A stretch of 54,268 nt of DNA from a virus. Position 1 is the stretch's first letter, and each line of letters opens with the position of its first letter. Made by a program: the position numbers and the translations under genes. The stretch lies in IMG/VR virus record IMGVR_UViG_3300009170_000002, positions 1 through 54,268 of that record, one strand, 5' to 3'. Shown here in pieces: positions 25,181 to 32,677 of the stretch. The notes below the pieces were generated by a model that did no database searches, was not told the origin of the DNA, and saw only the letters and a program-made list of their open reading frames with translations.

Positions 25181-27292
25181 TTATCTCCCCGGTTTGAAAT
25201 AAGGTGCGAATGTTCGCAAACAATTAGGGTGTTGAAGCGGATTTTGGACTCCGGCTGGACCTTCTGTCGGATGACTCCTCGAAGCCCATTCCATCGGGCG
25301 TATTTGACCCGCTATCCACCTACACGTTTCATGACTATCCAAAAGTCCATCATCCATGATGAAGAGTTCCTTCACTCCCCATGTTCCATACTGATCAATC
25401 GTCATCCCATTTTGGGTCTCTCCCAATTCCGTTCTCGCAATCGTCAATGACCGATTTTTGTACGTCTCAGAAACTACACTCGTAATGCCTGGTTGCCCCT
25501 CTATTCCATTCCTAAACTGAGCCACCGACCAACCGTTTTCATATCCATATTTGAGCACTTTACCCAAAGCTTCTCGTGTCGTCTCGGTGATCCCCTTCAC
25601 ACGCACTCCAGCCTTTGATAACTGTCTAACAACGGCGGGATTATTGATATCAAATGCGATATCAAAACCAATCGAGGCCGTCATCTTCGGCCAAGTCGCC
25701 TCCATGATTTGGAGGTAATATCTCTTGTAAATTTTTAGGAGGGCTGCCTCTTCTTCTGGTGTGATGAGGACTTCTGGTGAGGGGATTGCCTTTACTTCCA
25801 TCAACATTATATCACGTTTTTCAGCCGCCAGGACGTCGCTATCTTTGCCGGGATCGTAATACTTTACGAATCGTGACCAAACGAGATCACTCAAATCCTC
25901 AAAATAACCATCGAGATCCGAGGCGAATGGAGAGATGTAGCCACGACGAAGTGACACGAACGATCGAGCAATTCGTCGTGAATTGGCAATCGATTTGTCC
26001 TCATCTACTTTTGTCTCACCGTCATCCAAAGATTTGGCTGGTTCTGGTTCATCGAGAAGATTGACCTCTGTCATGTCCTGGTCAAAGTTTACAAAAGAGT
26101 CCGACATGCCCACTTTGTAAACCTCGTCATTAGCGCTCACGGGTAACTTCATCGCTCTTCGTGCATCAGCACGAGTAATGATACCGGCCTGCCACGCAAC
26201 GGTCACCCGCGTCCATATCGTTGTTTCATCTTTTTGAAGTGACCGAACGGTAGAAGTATTAAATACTATTTGAACGTCGGGATAATCGCGCTTGAAGAAA
26301 TGTTGGTACGTTCCCTGCCAAAGGATCCAAATTGGGATCAACGTATCCTCAGTCATCGCCTCTCTCGCCTCGGCATAATTTGCGTACGTTGATTGATCGA
26401 GGCCAACCGAGAGACCCGCGACGATGGCGGGTACCTTGAAACTTGCAGAGATACGAGACTCGGGTAACTTTCGAAGTGCGTCCCATGCCAAATCCTGCAT
26501 ATTCAAACCAAGAACGGTTGTGGTCATACCAGCTTCCAAAAACGCTGGTCCCCCACGACCTTCACCACCATATTTGTCTATCCACTGCCGACGCAATCGA
26601 GACGCCTTGGCCTCGTCGAAGTCTTCACCCGGTACCAGGTTCACCACAATACGTGGGATGGCGTCATTCTTGAGAAGACGGTACGCGTAATACGAAACTT
26701 CATTGTCTACGTCCGTGTCCCTGGCCGCTGCCTGTAGCGCACCATATCCACGCTCAGGTCGCTCAGGATCAGGTTCCCAAATTTGGTGGATGATGTCGGT
26801 TTTTTCAAGACGTTTCGTTTGTCCATCGACCTTGAGTTCGTAATGTGAAATGAACCCATTTGACGTGTCAGTTGATGCGACGGGTGTGAGGTACATATCA
26901 CTCAACGGCCACAAATCGAGAGGTTGGCCAAATTCGTTTCGTCGAACCCATGTATATGCATTCCCTGAAATGGCCGCGTAACTCATGAGCAACTTTTGGA
27001 AACGCGTTTGTGGAATGTCGGGATTTGGTGACGCGAAGAGGCGCGAAATGGGGTGATTGACAAGAATGTTGCCGTCCATATCCAAAACATGGAGAGGAGC
27101 CTCAATGAACCCACTCGTCAATGCCGAAAGACACGCGAAAACTGCCGAATTCGATTTGACGCCCTCTCTCACGAGAGTTGAAAATGAAACGTCCATAAAG
27201 AATGCGGATGCCCAAGGCGGCATGTAAGAAAGGTTTGCCGCTTTGTAAGCCCGTGATGCCATTGATAATTTGATCCTATCAAATATGTTCAA
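25181..27292 (-). CDS. Portal protein fused to MuF-type head protein, 703 aa
   Basis: The start is a TTG at 27292, overlapping the terminase stop, with AGGAG upstream. Residues 1-400 are an HK97-type portal (SNSAVFACLSALTSGFIEAP, PRIVVNLVPGEDFDEAKASR, VGLDQSTYANYAEAREAM). An acidic linker (LDEPEPAKSLDDGETKVDED) leads to a second domain with the MuF/minor-head ending WASRSHPTEGPAGVQNPLQH followed by PNCLRTFAP. The two are usually separate neighbouring genes. A dodecameric portal would thus carry twelve MuF domains in the head. Confidence 0.87.
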   Translation of the reverse strand: MNIFDRIKLSMASRAYKAANLSYMPPWASAFFMDVSFSTLVREGVKSNSAVFACLSALTSGFIEAPLHVLDMDGNILVNHPISRLFASPNPDIPQTRFQKLLMSYAAISGNAYTWVRRNEFGQPLDLWPLSDMYLTPVASTDTSNGFISHYELKVDGQTKRLEKTDIIHQIWEPDPERPERGYGALQAAARDTDVDNEVSYYAYRLLKNDAIPRIVVNLVPGEDFDEAKASRLRRQWIDKYGGEGRGGPAFLEAGMTTTVLGLNMQDLAWDALRKLPESRISASFKVPAIVAGLSVGLDQSTYANYAEAREAMTEDTLIPIWILWQGTYQHFFKRDYPDVQIVFNTSTVRSLQKDETTIWTRVTVAWQAGIITRADARRAMKLPVSANDEVYKVGMSDSFVNFDQDMTEVNLLDEPEPAKSLDDGETKVDEDKSIANSRRIARSFVSLRRGYISPFASDLDGYFEDLSDLVWSRFVKYYDPGKDSDVLAAEKRDIMLMEVKAIPSPEVLITPEEEAALLKIYKRYYLQIMEATWPKMTASIGFDIAFDINNPAVVRQLSKAGVRVKGITETTREALGKVLKYGYENGWSVAQFRNGIEGQPGITSVVSETYKNRSLTIARTELGETQNGMTIDQYGTWGVKELFIMDDGLLDSHETCRWIAGQIRPMEWASRSHPTEGPAGVQNPLQHPNCLRTFAPYFKPGR
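25806..25814 (-). promoter_or_regulatory. Extended -10 promoter motif TGATATAAT
   Basis: A minus-strand TGATATAATGTTG inside the portal gene; the same 13 bases TGATATAATGTTG recur upstream of the holin. No clear -35 box. Confidence 0.4.
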
Positions 27293-28713
27293 AATATTGT
27301 ACTCCTCTTTTGGTTTACCAATCGGTTGAAGGCTCCTGAAGAGGCATCAACCTGATCACGATACTTACCAACAGGAAAAGACTCAAGTTCATCGAGGTAT
27401 TCTTCGTTCCAAGGTCCCATAACTAACCGAACATTCCCGCCTTCTGCTTGGTCAGCAAGAGGTTCGGCCCTCGCTTCCTTGTTACCGTGTGGAAGGTCTC
27501 GTTGAACCCGAAAACCTGCCAAATTTTTGGTGGTATTCTCCATCGACTCCTTCCCACCACTACCACCCTCTTGCTCCACAATCGTAACGACCCTCGAACC
27601 GTATCTCTCTTTGTCCGCAATCGCAGTCAATTTGATACGGTTTTCTCGATCGTGTGTCGACCACTGCCCTCTAATCGAGTCGATGATGTAGTATATTTGG
27701 CTCCGCATTCCGATGAGGACACCTGCACTAAAAGTACCCCCACCATCCGTTCCACCCTTGTCCCAATAACGAACGAGAAATTCCATATTGAGAGGTTCAC
27801 TTGGGACTGGGATAAACCACTCACGTTTGAACGCTCCACCTTCACGTGGCACTGGGTTCTGCTGGTAAAGTGCCTCGAATGGACGAGGCGTAAGAACCTT
27901 CTTGATGCCTAACAAATCGGCCGTCGAATACCGTTCAGGCCAAAGTGCTTCATTCACCTTGCGACCGAGAATGTCATTGTCACTTTCAGCAATGGCGGGG
28001 AACCTGATCCGCTTCCAATCCTTATTGATCTCCTCGTCATCGAGGATCTGTCCAACGAGATCGAATTTGTGCCACCTTGTCATGATAACGATTGTGCTCG
28101 CATTTGGATGACGTCGTGTCCACAAATCCGATCTAAACCACTCCCATACTCGGGCTCGGTAGGTGGCGGAACGAGCCTCTTCTGAACTCTTCACGGGATC
28201 ATCGACGATAATAATCTCACCCCCATGTCCCGTTATTCCGCCACCAACACCAACCGAACGAAGTCCACCCCCTATCTCCGTTTCCCAGTCGACTGCACTT
28301 GCGCGCTCATTTGAGAGGGAAAACCTGTCGCGGGCAATTTTCCGACTCATCCTACTGAATTTGGTAGCGAGAGACGCCGAGTACGAACCTACAATTACCG
28401 AATGTTCGGGGTGCCTTTCAAGGTAATAAACCGGAAAGCGCACCGTCACCATTTCACTCTTCCCATGCCGCGGCGGAACCTCTAAAATTAAGTTGCGACA
28501 AACGCCATCGGCAATCCCTTGGAGTTCACGTTGGATAAATCGTTGAAATGGACGATCCCAAGTGAATGCAGGGGTGACCTCATCCAACCACTTGCTGAAC
28601 GGTAACTTAAGCGCCGATAGCGTCGGTATCGGGAGGCGGCGTCGTTTCGCTTCCTGTATCGCTAGGTACAGTCGCTCTAAGTTCTCTCTCGATGAGGGTT
28701 GCGAGTTCAGCAT
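27289..28713 (-). CDS. Terminase large subunit
   Basis: 474 residues. ATPase half: Walker A EVPPRHGKSEM (about 78-88), Walker B EIIIVDDP (166-173). Nuclease half: YWDKGGTDGGG with the first metal-binding Asp, then VEQEGGSGGKES. It packages DNA into the prohead and cuts it. Start at ATG 28713 places the first 36 residues inside the small-subunit gene in another frame; no alternative ATG, GTG or TTG leaves the conserved PFSKWLDEVTPAFTWDRPF intact, so the overlap seems real. Confidence 0.9.
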   Translation of the reverse strand: MLNSQPSSRENLERLYLAIQEAKRRRLPIPTLSALKLPFSKWLDEVTPAFTWDRPFQRFIQRELQGIADGVCRNLILEVPPRHGKSEMVTVRFPVYYLERHPEHSVIVGSYSASLATKFSRMSRKIARDRFSLSNERASAVDWETEIGGGLRSVGVGGGITGHGGEIIIVDDPVKSSEEARSATYRARVWEWFRSDLWTRRHPNASTIVIMTRWHKFDLVGQILDDEEINKDWKRIRFPAIAESDNDILGRKVNEALWPERYSTADLLGIKKVLTPRPFEALYQQNPVPREGGAFKREWFIPVPSEPLNMEFLVRYWDKGGTDGGGTFSAGVLIGMRSQIYYIIDSIRGQWSTHDRENRIKLTAIADKERYGSRVVTIVEQEGGSGGKESMENTTKNLAGFRVQRDLPHGNKEARAEPLADQAEGGNVRLVMGPWNEEYLDELESFPVGKYRDQVDASSGAFNRLVNQKRSTIF

Positions 28714-29155
28714 CCGATAATTTCCCTACTGGTTTACCCGATATAGTCGTAGTTGTCATGTCAATTTCAGTTCGTTGAGTGGGAGCCACTGTCTCACTCG
28801 CCCATCGAGCAAAATCGCTCGCGTCTTTGTCACGCAACGCAATTATTGTTCCGTCAGGATTTGTGGCCATCCCCGTCATTGCCAATTGGAGGATACGTAA
28901 ACGCAAACCTTCCGCAACGGTCACCTCAACGAATTCACCCTTAAGGTGGTCCCACGCGGTACACATCCGCGTTTCAGTCATCTCAATCAAATCGGTACGA
29001 AAATTGCGAGGACCTCTAGGGGCACCTTTAGGGTTACCACTCTCACCTTTTTTCCATGCCGTTCGTGGTGCTTTCCGTTTTGCTTTGGTAACGGGAGGAG
29101 GTGAAATTGGAGCGCCCAATGACTCGCTAGCCGGAATTTCTTCTTTTTTCTTCAC
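28607..29155 (-). CDS. Terminase small subunit-like protein (DUF5681 type)
   Basis: The start codon is GTG at 29155 with AGGTG upstream. The 182-residue protein has a Pro/Lys-rich amino end and the phrase WKKGESGNPKGAPRGPRN, the signature of a family found beside terminase large subunits and likely to recognise phage DNA. The middle is helical (VAEGLRLRILQLAMTGMA) and the carboxy end is a Thr/Pro-rich tail encoded in the 107-bp overlap with the large subunit. Confidence 0.8.
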   Translation of the reverse strand: MKKKEEIPASESLGAPISPPPVTKAKRKAPRTAWKKGESGNPKGAPRGPRNFRTDLIEMTETRMCTAWDHLKGEFVEVTVAEGLRLRILQLAMTGMATNPDGTIIALRDKDASDFARWASETVAPTQRTEIDMTTTTISGKPVGKLSDAELATLIERELRATVPSDTGSETTPPPDTDAIGA

Positions 29156-29211
29156 ATTTCACCTTATGTGTTCCCGTCTGTTTCGTGACCGTTGTCCGCC
29201 GCCGGCGCCGA

Positions 29212-29973
29212 TCAAAGTTTGAAGACCAATACAACATTGTCATCAATTGGAATATGAACTTCATTGTCAGTGAAGTCACGACCAAGAAGTGCCATCGTTG
29301 ACTTGACAGCAACTAATCGTGGCCCCGATGGTGGTTCAGGTTTTGGTTCGGGCACTAACGTCATAGTCTCAGAAACGTTAGCGTCCAAGTTTGACTTACA
29401 AATCGGATCATTCCGGTAGTGGGAAGTGTACTGCCAAAGTTCGGTATATGTCCATGGTGCCGGTACTAGTCCTGGGTTCCAAACCAGGTCCCTGCATTTT
29501 GGTATATTCGATTCATTTGGATATCGTGCACCCCACCACTCACCTACTTTCTTTGTGGTACCTATCATCCGTTTCCACCACTCATATCGTGAGTAGGTGA
29601 GGATTAAGGCCTCGGCACGGAAACGTTGATAGAGCATCCAGATCAGAGCGTTGTAGGTGTCGGTCCGTTTCGTCATCGTGACACCACCATCCAATTCGAC
29701 ATCGAGTGCCACGATCTTGACGGGGTATCCGGTAACGGCTTTGAGAAAATTATCGTAATGGGATTGTGCCGAGTAAATGGGGGATAAAACACAATAAGCA
29801 CCGAGGGTGAGACCCGCAGCGAGAACTGCCCGTGCATATTCATGAAACCGCTCATCTACGTACCCGGCACCGACAGTGGCACGGACAATTACTGATGTGA
29901 AACCAGCATTTCGTGCCGCTTCAAAACTAGTAATAGTGTTCCATTTGGAAACGTCAAGATGGCATGTTCTCAT
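29212..29973 (-). CDS. Endolysin, GH25 lysozyme
   Basis: 253 residues from ATG 29973 (a GTG one codon upstream is possible). GH25 motifs: HLDVSKWN (D7), SVIVRATVGAGYVDERF and ALDVEL with D91 and E93 as the catalytic pair, plus LWQYT near the domain end. It should cleave the glycan strand of peptidoglycan. A Pro-rich linker (VPEPKPEPPSGP) leads to a short carboxy domain of about 45 residues that may bind the wall. No signal peptide, so it depends on the holin. Confidence 0.9.
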   Translation of the reverse strand: MRTCHLDVSKWNTITSFEAARNAGFTSVIVRATVGAGYVDERFHEYARAVLAAGLTLGAYCVLSPIYSAQSHYDNFLKAVTGYPVKIVALDVELDGGVTMTKRTDTYNALIWMLYQRFRAEALILTYSRYEWWKRMIGTTKKVGEWWGARYPNESNIPKCRDLVWNPGLVPAPWTYTELWQYTSHYRNDPICKSNLDANVSETMTLVPEPKPEPPSGPRLVAVKSTMALLGRDFTDNEVHIPIDDNVVLVFKL

Positions 29974-30326
29974 CACTCACCATCAGTAGGGGCGCCAATA
30001 CGTGCCTTTTCCTCCACCCCTTGCAGGTATTTCTCAACCATCCGGAAAAATAGGGCACCTAACTGCTCATAGAATAGGGCAGCAGTAAAGCCATAGGCCA
30101 ATGAAGCAAAAACGATACCGGTAATGGTCTGAAAGTTCCAAACTGGATTTTGAACGGAACCCACCAGGTAGAGGCCACCAAAGCCAAGGCCAAAAATCAG
30201 AGCAGAGGCGGTGAGCCAATGACCGGTCACGCCAAATTTCTTGACGACGAAGACGGCCGAAATGATGACGAAAATGATGGGAATTCCTTGCCACGCAGCG
30301 TTCCAAAATGATGGATCAATGTTCAT
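29973..30326 (-). CDS. Holin-like membrane protein, 117 aa
   Basis: 117 residues with AGGAGG. Three hydrophobic segments: GIPIIFVIISAVFVVKKF, WLTASALIFGLGFGGLYLVG and ITGIVFASLAYGFTAALFYE, with an acidic, charged carboxy tail. Overlap with the endolysin gene makes a standard holin-lysin cassette. It is the first gene of the late operon, before the terminases, whereas in most phages lysis genes come last. Confidence 0.8.
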   Translation of the reverse strand: MNIDPSFWNAAWQGIPIIFVIISAVFVVKKFGVTGHWLTASALIFGLGFGGLYLVGSVQNPVWNFQTITGIVFASLAYGFTAALFYEQLGALFFRMVEKYLQGVEEKARIGAPTDGE

Positions 30327-30344
30327 ACGTTCCTCCTAAGGGTG

Positions 30345-30362
30345 GGCTCACCGAAATGAGCC
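30345..30362 (-). promoter_or_regulatory. Leader hairpin before the holin
   Basis: GGCTCA (30345-30350) pairs with TGAGCC (30357-30362) in the leader between the late promoter candidate and the AGGAGG site. It could be an RNA-stabilising 5' stem or an attenuator. Confidence 0.45.
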
Positions 30363-30386
30363 ATTTGAATTAAGCTTCCAAACAAC

Positions 30387-30395
30387 ATTATATCA
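30387..30395 (-). promoter_or_regulatory. Main late promoter candidate, extended -10
   Basis: Minus-strand TGATATAAT about 60 bp before the holin ATG; the best placed promoter for the whole 26-kb late operon. No -35 match, as often with TGN-extended -10 promoters or activator-dependent late promoters. Confidence 0.6.
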
Positions 30396-30490
30396 TACTT
30401 TATGTGCATATTGATGTGAATACCAATATGGGGTATGCCCTTTTTATCGTTTTCGTTTGCGGGTTCATAGTCGTTTACTTTGCCGCTATC

Positions 30491-30525
30491 TTAATCGTAA
30501 CCGTAACGGTTAAGGTAACGATTAA
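30491..30525. repeat. Imperfect inverted repeat in divergence region
   Basis: TTAATCGTAACCGTAA (30491-30506) and TTAAGGTAACGATTAA (30510-30525) are complementary at 14 of 16 positions around a 3-base centre. The arms resemble the iteron sequence downstream, so the same protein may bind both. Confidence 0.7.
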
Positions 30526-30541
30526 GGTTGATTAGGTCATT

Positions 30542-30550
30542 TGATATAAT
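30542..30550 (+). promoter_or_regulatory. Plus-strand TGATATAAT before the iterons
   Basis: An extended -10 motif reading into the iteron array. No gene starts for 500 bp, so a transcript from here could serve as a replication primer or activate an origin. Confidence 0.35.
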
Positions 30551-30586
30551 CAGTCTAGGTTGATTCGTTATTTTAGTTATTTTTTT

Positions 30587-30720
30587 CTTAATCAACCTTA
30601 ATCTTAATCAACCTTAATCGTAATCAACCTTAATCGTAATCAACCTTAATCGTAATCAACCTTAATCGTAACCGTAATCTTAATCAACCTTAATCTTAAT
30701 CTATCATATATCACTATATA
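30587..30720. repeat. 16-bp iteron array next to AT-rich stretch; origin candidate
   Basis: Direct repeats of ATCKTAATCAACCTTA: a partial unit at 30587-30600, full units at 30601, 30617, 30633 and 30649, a variant at 30665-30676 and another full unit at 30677-30692. An AT-only stretch (ATATATCACTATATATATA) follows. Iterons beside an AT-rich segment at the point where transcription diverges is the layout of many replication origins. An initiator protein was not identified. The bases 30396-30586 upstream contain only the inverted repeat and promoter motif listed here. Confidence 0.7.
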
Positions 30721-30843
30721 TATACGTGCCGGCACTTTTACTATGAAATGCCATCGTGCCCTATTTTGAGGAGGTTCGGTCGCGAGCCCCCTCATATCGG
30801 GGCAATTTGGCTAATGATGACCCAACAAACTGCGATAATATCT

Positions 30844-30952
30844 TCCTAAATGAACAGAACACGAATGTTTGTTATTTCACTCCGACACCTAATTCCCTAA
30901 GAATTAGGGGGAAGGTGTGAAATAACACACAGAGTGTTCTGTTCATTTAGGA
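30844..30952. repeat. 109-bp interrupted palindrome
   Basis: Perfect 19-base outer arms (TCCTAAATGAACAGAACAC, 30844-30862, and its complement at 30934-30952), then 11-base inner arms TGTTATTTCAC/GTGAAATAACA, then CACC/GGTG and CCTAA/TTAGG at the centre. As RNA or single-stranded DNA this folds into one long arm with small bulges. No gene and no U-run. It could be an origin structure, a recombination or resolution site, or a structured leader. Confidence 0.75.
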
Positions 30953-30999
30953 TACCGGTCGCCAGAACACGGGCGGCATCACGAATTTCAAAACTCGTT

Positions 31000-31027
31000 T
31001 TGTACCGTGACAAATGTGTATTATAAT
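31000..31027 (+). promoter_or_regulatory. Sigma70-like promoter for the rightward gene block
   Basis: TTGTAC (31000-31005), a 16-bp spacer and TATAAT (31022-31027). It lacks the repeated operator half-sites, so it is probably recognised directly by host polymerase at the start of infection. The first gene starts at 31064. Confidence 0.7.
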
Positions 31028-31063
31028 GACCAAAGTAATTATTTTAGTGTTTGGGAGAATGTA

Positions 31064-31960
31064 ATGGCAGACGAGTCAGTTTTGAAAGTGGGTAACCCAC
31101 TCAAGAGGCACCCGGTAGAGACGGCCCTTTTGACGGGATTGGGATCGGTTGAGACAACGATTACCAAAAATAAATTTCATGGGGCGACGGTGGGCTTTTG
31201 CGCTCGTCAATCAATCCTACACACGATGGTTGACCCCAATTATTCCGAACTCGTATCACCGGCGAGTGCGTTCTATTTTGCAATTGGTTCAGCGATGCAT
31301 CAGGTCGTATCAGGGGGACTCAAGCGGGCAGGCATTCTGGTTTTTTCCGAATTAAAAATAGAGGCACCAGAATTTGGTCCACCAAAATTGGATCTCGTAC
31401 GCGGGTATGTCGATAACATAATTGAGATTGATGGCAAGTTGGCGATAACTGATGTGAAAAGTTGTGGGTCTCTGCCAAAGGAGCCGAAAATGGCTCACGC
31501 GGCACAGGCCCGTGCGTATTCTTTGATCACGGGAATTATGTCGGCCTATATTCATTACATCAGTCGGAGTGTCGCATCCTGGGATGGGAAACTGATCCAG
31601 GCGGTTTTGAAGGTGGACAATTCTAAAACGGCAGTTACGATGACTGCAACGGAAATGGCAAAGAGTCATGTTTTTGCTCAAGAAGATTTGCTCCCTCCAA
31701 TTCCTCCGCACATTACGAACCAATCAAAATGCGGATTTTGTCCATTCAAGGCATTTTGTTGGGAGGGCGACGAAACGATCCCCATTGACGATAACCTAAA
31801 TTGTTTTCCAGAAATGGCTACCGTCGAGGCGCTTATGCTCGAAGTCGATGAGTATGCCCAAAAGTACATTGATGGGATACCGACTCGTCGTGAAGCGATT
31901 ATGGAAAAAATAAATTTCGCCAGGGAGTTTGACGATCCTGAAATGAAGGGGCACGCATAA
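31064..31960 (+). CDS. Cas4/RecB-like PD-(D/E)XK nuclease with Fe-S site
   Basis: The ATG at 31064 is chosen because GGGAG precedes it and an upstream in-frame ATG lies within the promoter. 298 residues. Nuclease motifs: GYVDNIIEIDGKLAITDVKS (metal-binding D...DVK) and AAQARAY (QxxxY). One cysteine near residue 46 (GFCARQS) and three at the end (CGFCPFKAFC) match the four ligands of a Cas4-type 4Fe-4S cluster. Likely a 5'-3' exonuclease for recombination, replication or host DNA breakdown. No Cas1/Cas2 or repeats nearby. Confidence 0.85.
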   Translation: MADESVLKVGNPLKRHPVETALLTGLGSVETTITKNKFHGATVGFCARQSILHTMVDPNYSELVSPASAFYFAIGSAMHQVVSGGLKRAGILVFSELKIEAPEFGPPKLDLVRGYVDNIIEIDGKLAITDVKSCGSLPKEPKMAHAAQARAYSLITGIMSAYIHYISRSVASWDGKLIQAVLKVDNSKTAVTMTATEMAKSHVFAQEDLLPPIPPHITNQSKCGFCPFKAFCWEGDETIPIDDNLNCFPEMATVEALMLEVDEYAQKYIDGIPTRREAIMEKINFAREFDDPEMKGHA

Positions 31961-32226
31961 TGGCCCAATTATTCAAGAACGTCAACGTGACTAAGGCAAC
32001 CTGCAAAATCAGTTGCTATTGCGATCAAGGGGAAATTACCGTAATGTATCCGGTAATGTATCCGGTTCATCAAATTGCTTGTCCGTATTGCGGGAATGTT
32101 CTTCACATTGAATGGATCTTCCAAGTTGCAACTCACATCGAAATACCTTCCGAAGAATTCCTTCAAATTCAAAATGAGCGTATCCAGGAATGGAACGAAA
32201 AGCATGGGAGACCGTATGTCCAATAA
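31960..32226 (+). CDS. Small zinc-ribbon protein, 88 aa
   Basis: 88 residues. Cysteines in TCKISCYCDQG and ACPYCGN form a likely zinc ribbon, with beta strands between (EITVMYPVMYPVHQI). The direct repeat MYPVMYPV reflects a 12-bp duplication in the DNA. Helical carboxy tail (EEFLQIQNERIQEWNEKHG). Starts on the stop of the nuclease gene. Function unknown; possibly a nucleic-acid or protein adaptor. Confidence 0.7.
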   Translation: MAQLFKNVNVTKATCKISCYCDQGEITVMYPVMYPVHQIACPYCGNVLHIEWIFQVATHIEIPSEEFLQIQNERIQEWNEKHGRPYVQ

Positions 32227-32677
32227 TCCTTGTCCATTATGCGGCGGTGAACTTACCCAGGGTATTTCATCAATCGAAACAGCCCAATCCACTTTGGCTT
32301 TTCATTATGTAATTTGTGAGAATATCGTTGACCTTCATGGGTTCGAACAAGAATGTGAATTTTGGCATGTGTCGGGTTCTGCTGACGCCATGTTCGTTGA
32401 ATTGAATTTGAAACGAGGGATGACTGTTCGACGTGATCACCAATTGGTCCTTCCATTGAGGATGCCCCAAAGTGAGTCAAATCAAACTGTTTGGCCATTG
32501 GTAATCGGCGACATGGTTGACCGGATGGAGTATGGACGGCAAAAGTACGGAGTGGATTTGAAGCCATTTGACGGTCGTGACACTCTGGTTGACGCCTATC
32601 AAGAAGCCCTTGATTTGGCCGTTTATTTGAGAAAAGAGATTTTTGAACGAGATAACAAAATAAAGGAAATTTCATGA
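32216..32677 (+). CDS. Zinc-finger plus MazG-like protein, 153 aa
   Basis: Start ATG 32216 with GGGAG upstream. The amino part has CPLCGGEL and further Cys (VICENI, QECEFWH), a zinc-knuckle-like module. The carboxy part, VDRMEYGRQKYGVDLKPFDG followed by DAYQEALDLAVYLRKEI, matches phage all-alpha MazG-like pyrophosphohydrolase or its inactive relatives. It may trim a nucleotide pool. Fusion with a zinc module is uncommon. Confidence 0.75.
   Translation: MSNNPCPLCGGELTQGISSIETAQSTLAFHYVICENIVDLHGFEQECEFWHVSGSADAMFVELNLKRGMTVRRDHQLVLPLRMPQSESNQTVWPLVIGDMVDRMEYGRQKYGVDLKPFDGRDTLVDAYQEALDLAVYLRKEIFERDNKIKEIS

Noticed and set aside
28607-30326. Prophage or integrated state
   Set aside because: No integrase, attachment site, excisionase, CI-like repressor or flanking host genes were recognised anywhere in the window.
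30587-30720. Iteron block considered as a CRISPR array
   Set aside because: The repeat unit is 16 bp with no unique spacers, and no cas1/cas2 genes exist; the Cas4-like nuclease alone is common in phages.
30327-31063. Search for tRNA genes in the divergence region
   Set aside because: No cloverleaf with TTC-type T-loop or acceptor stem could be built; the palindrome arms are too long for a tRNA.
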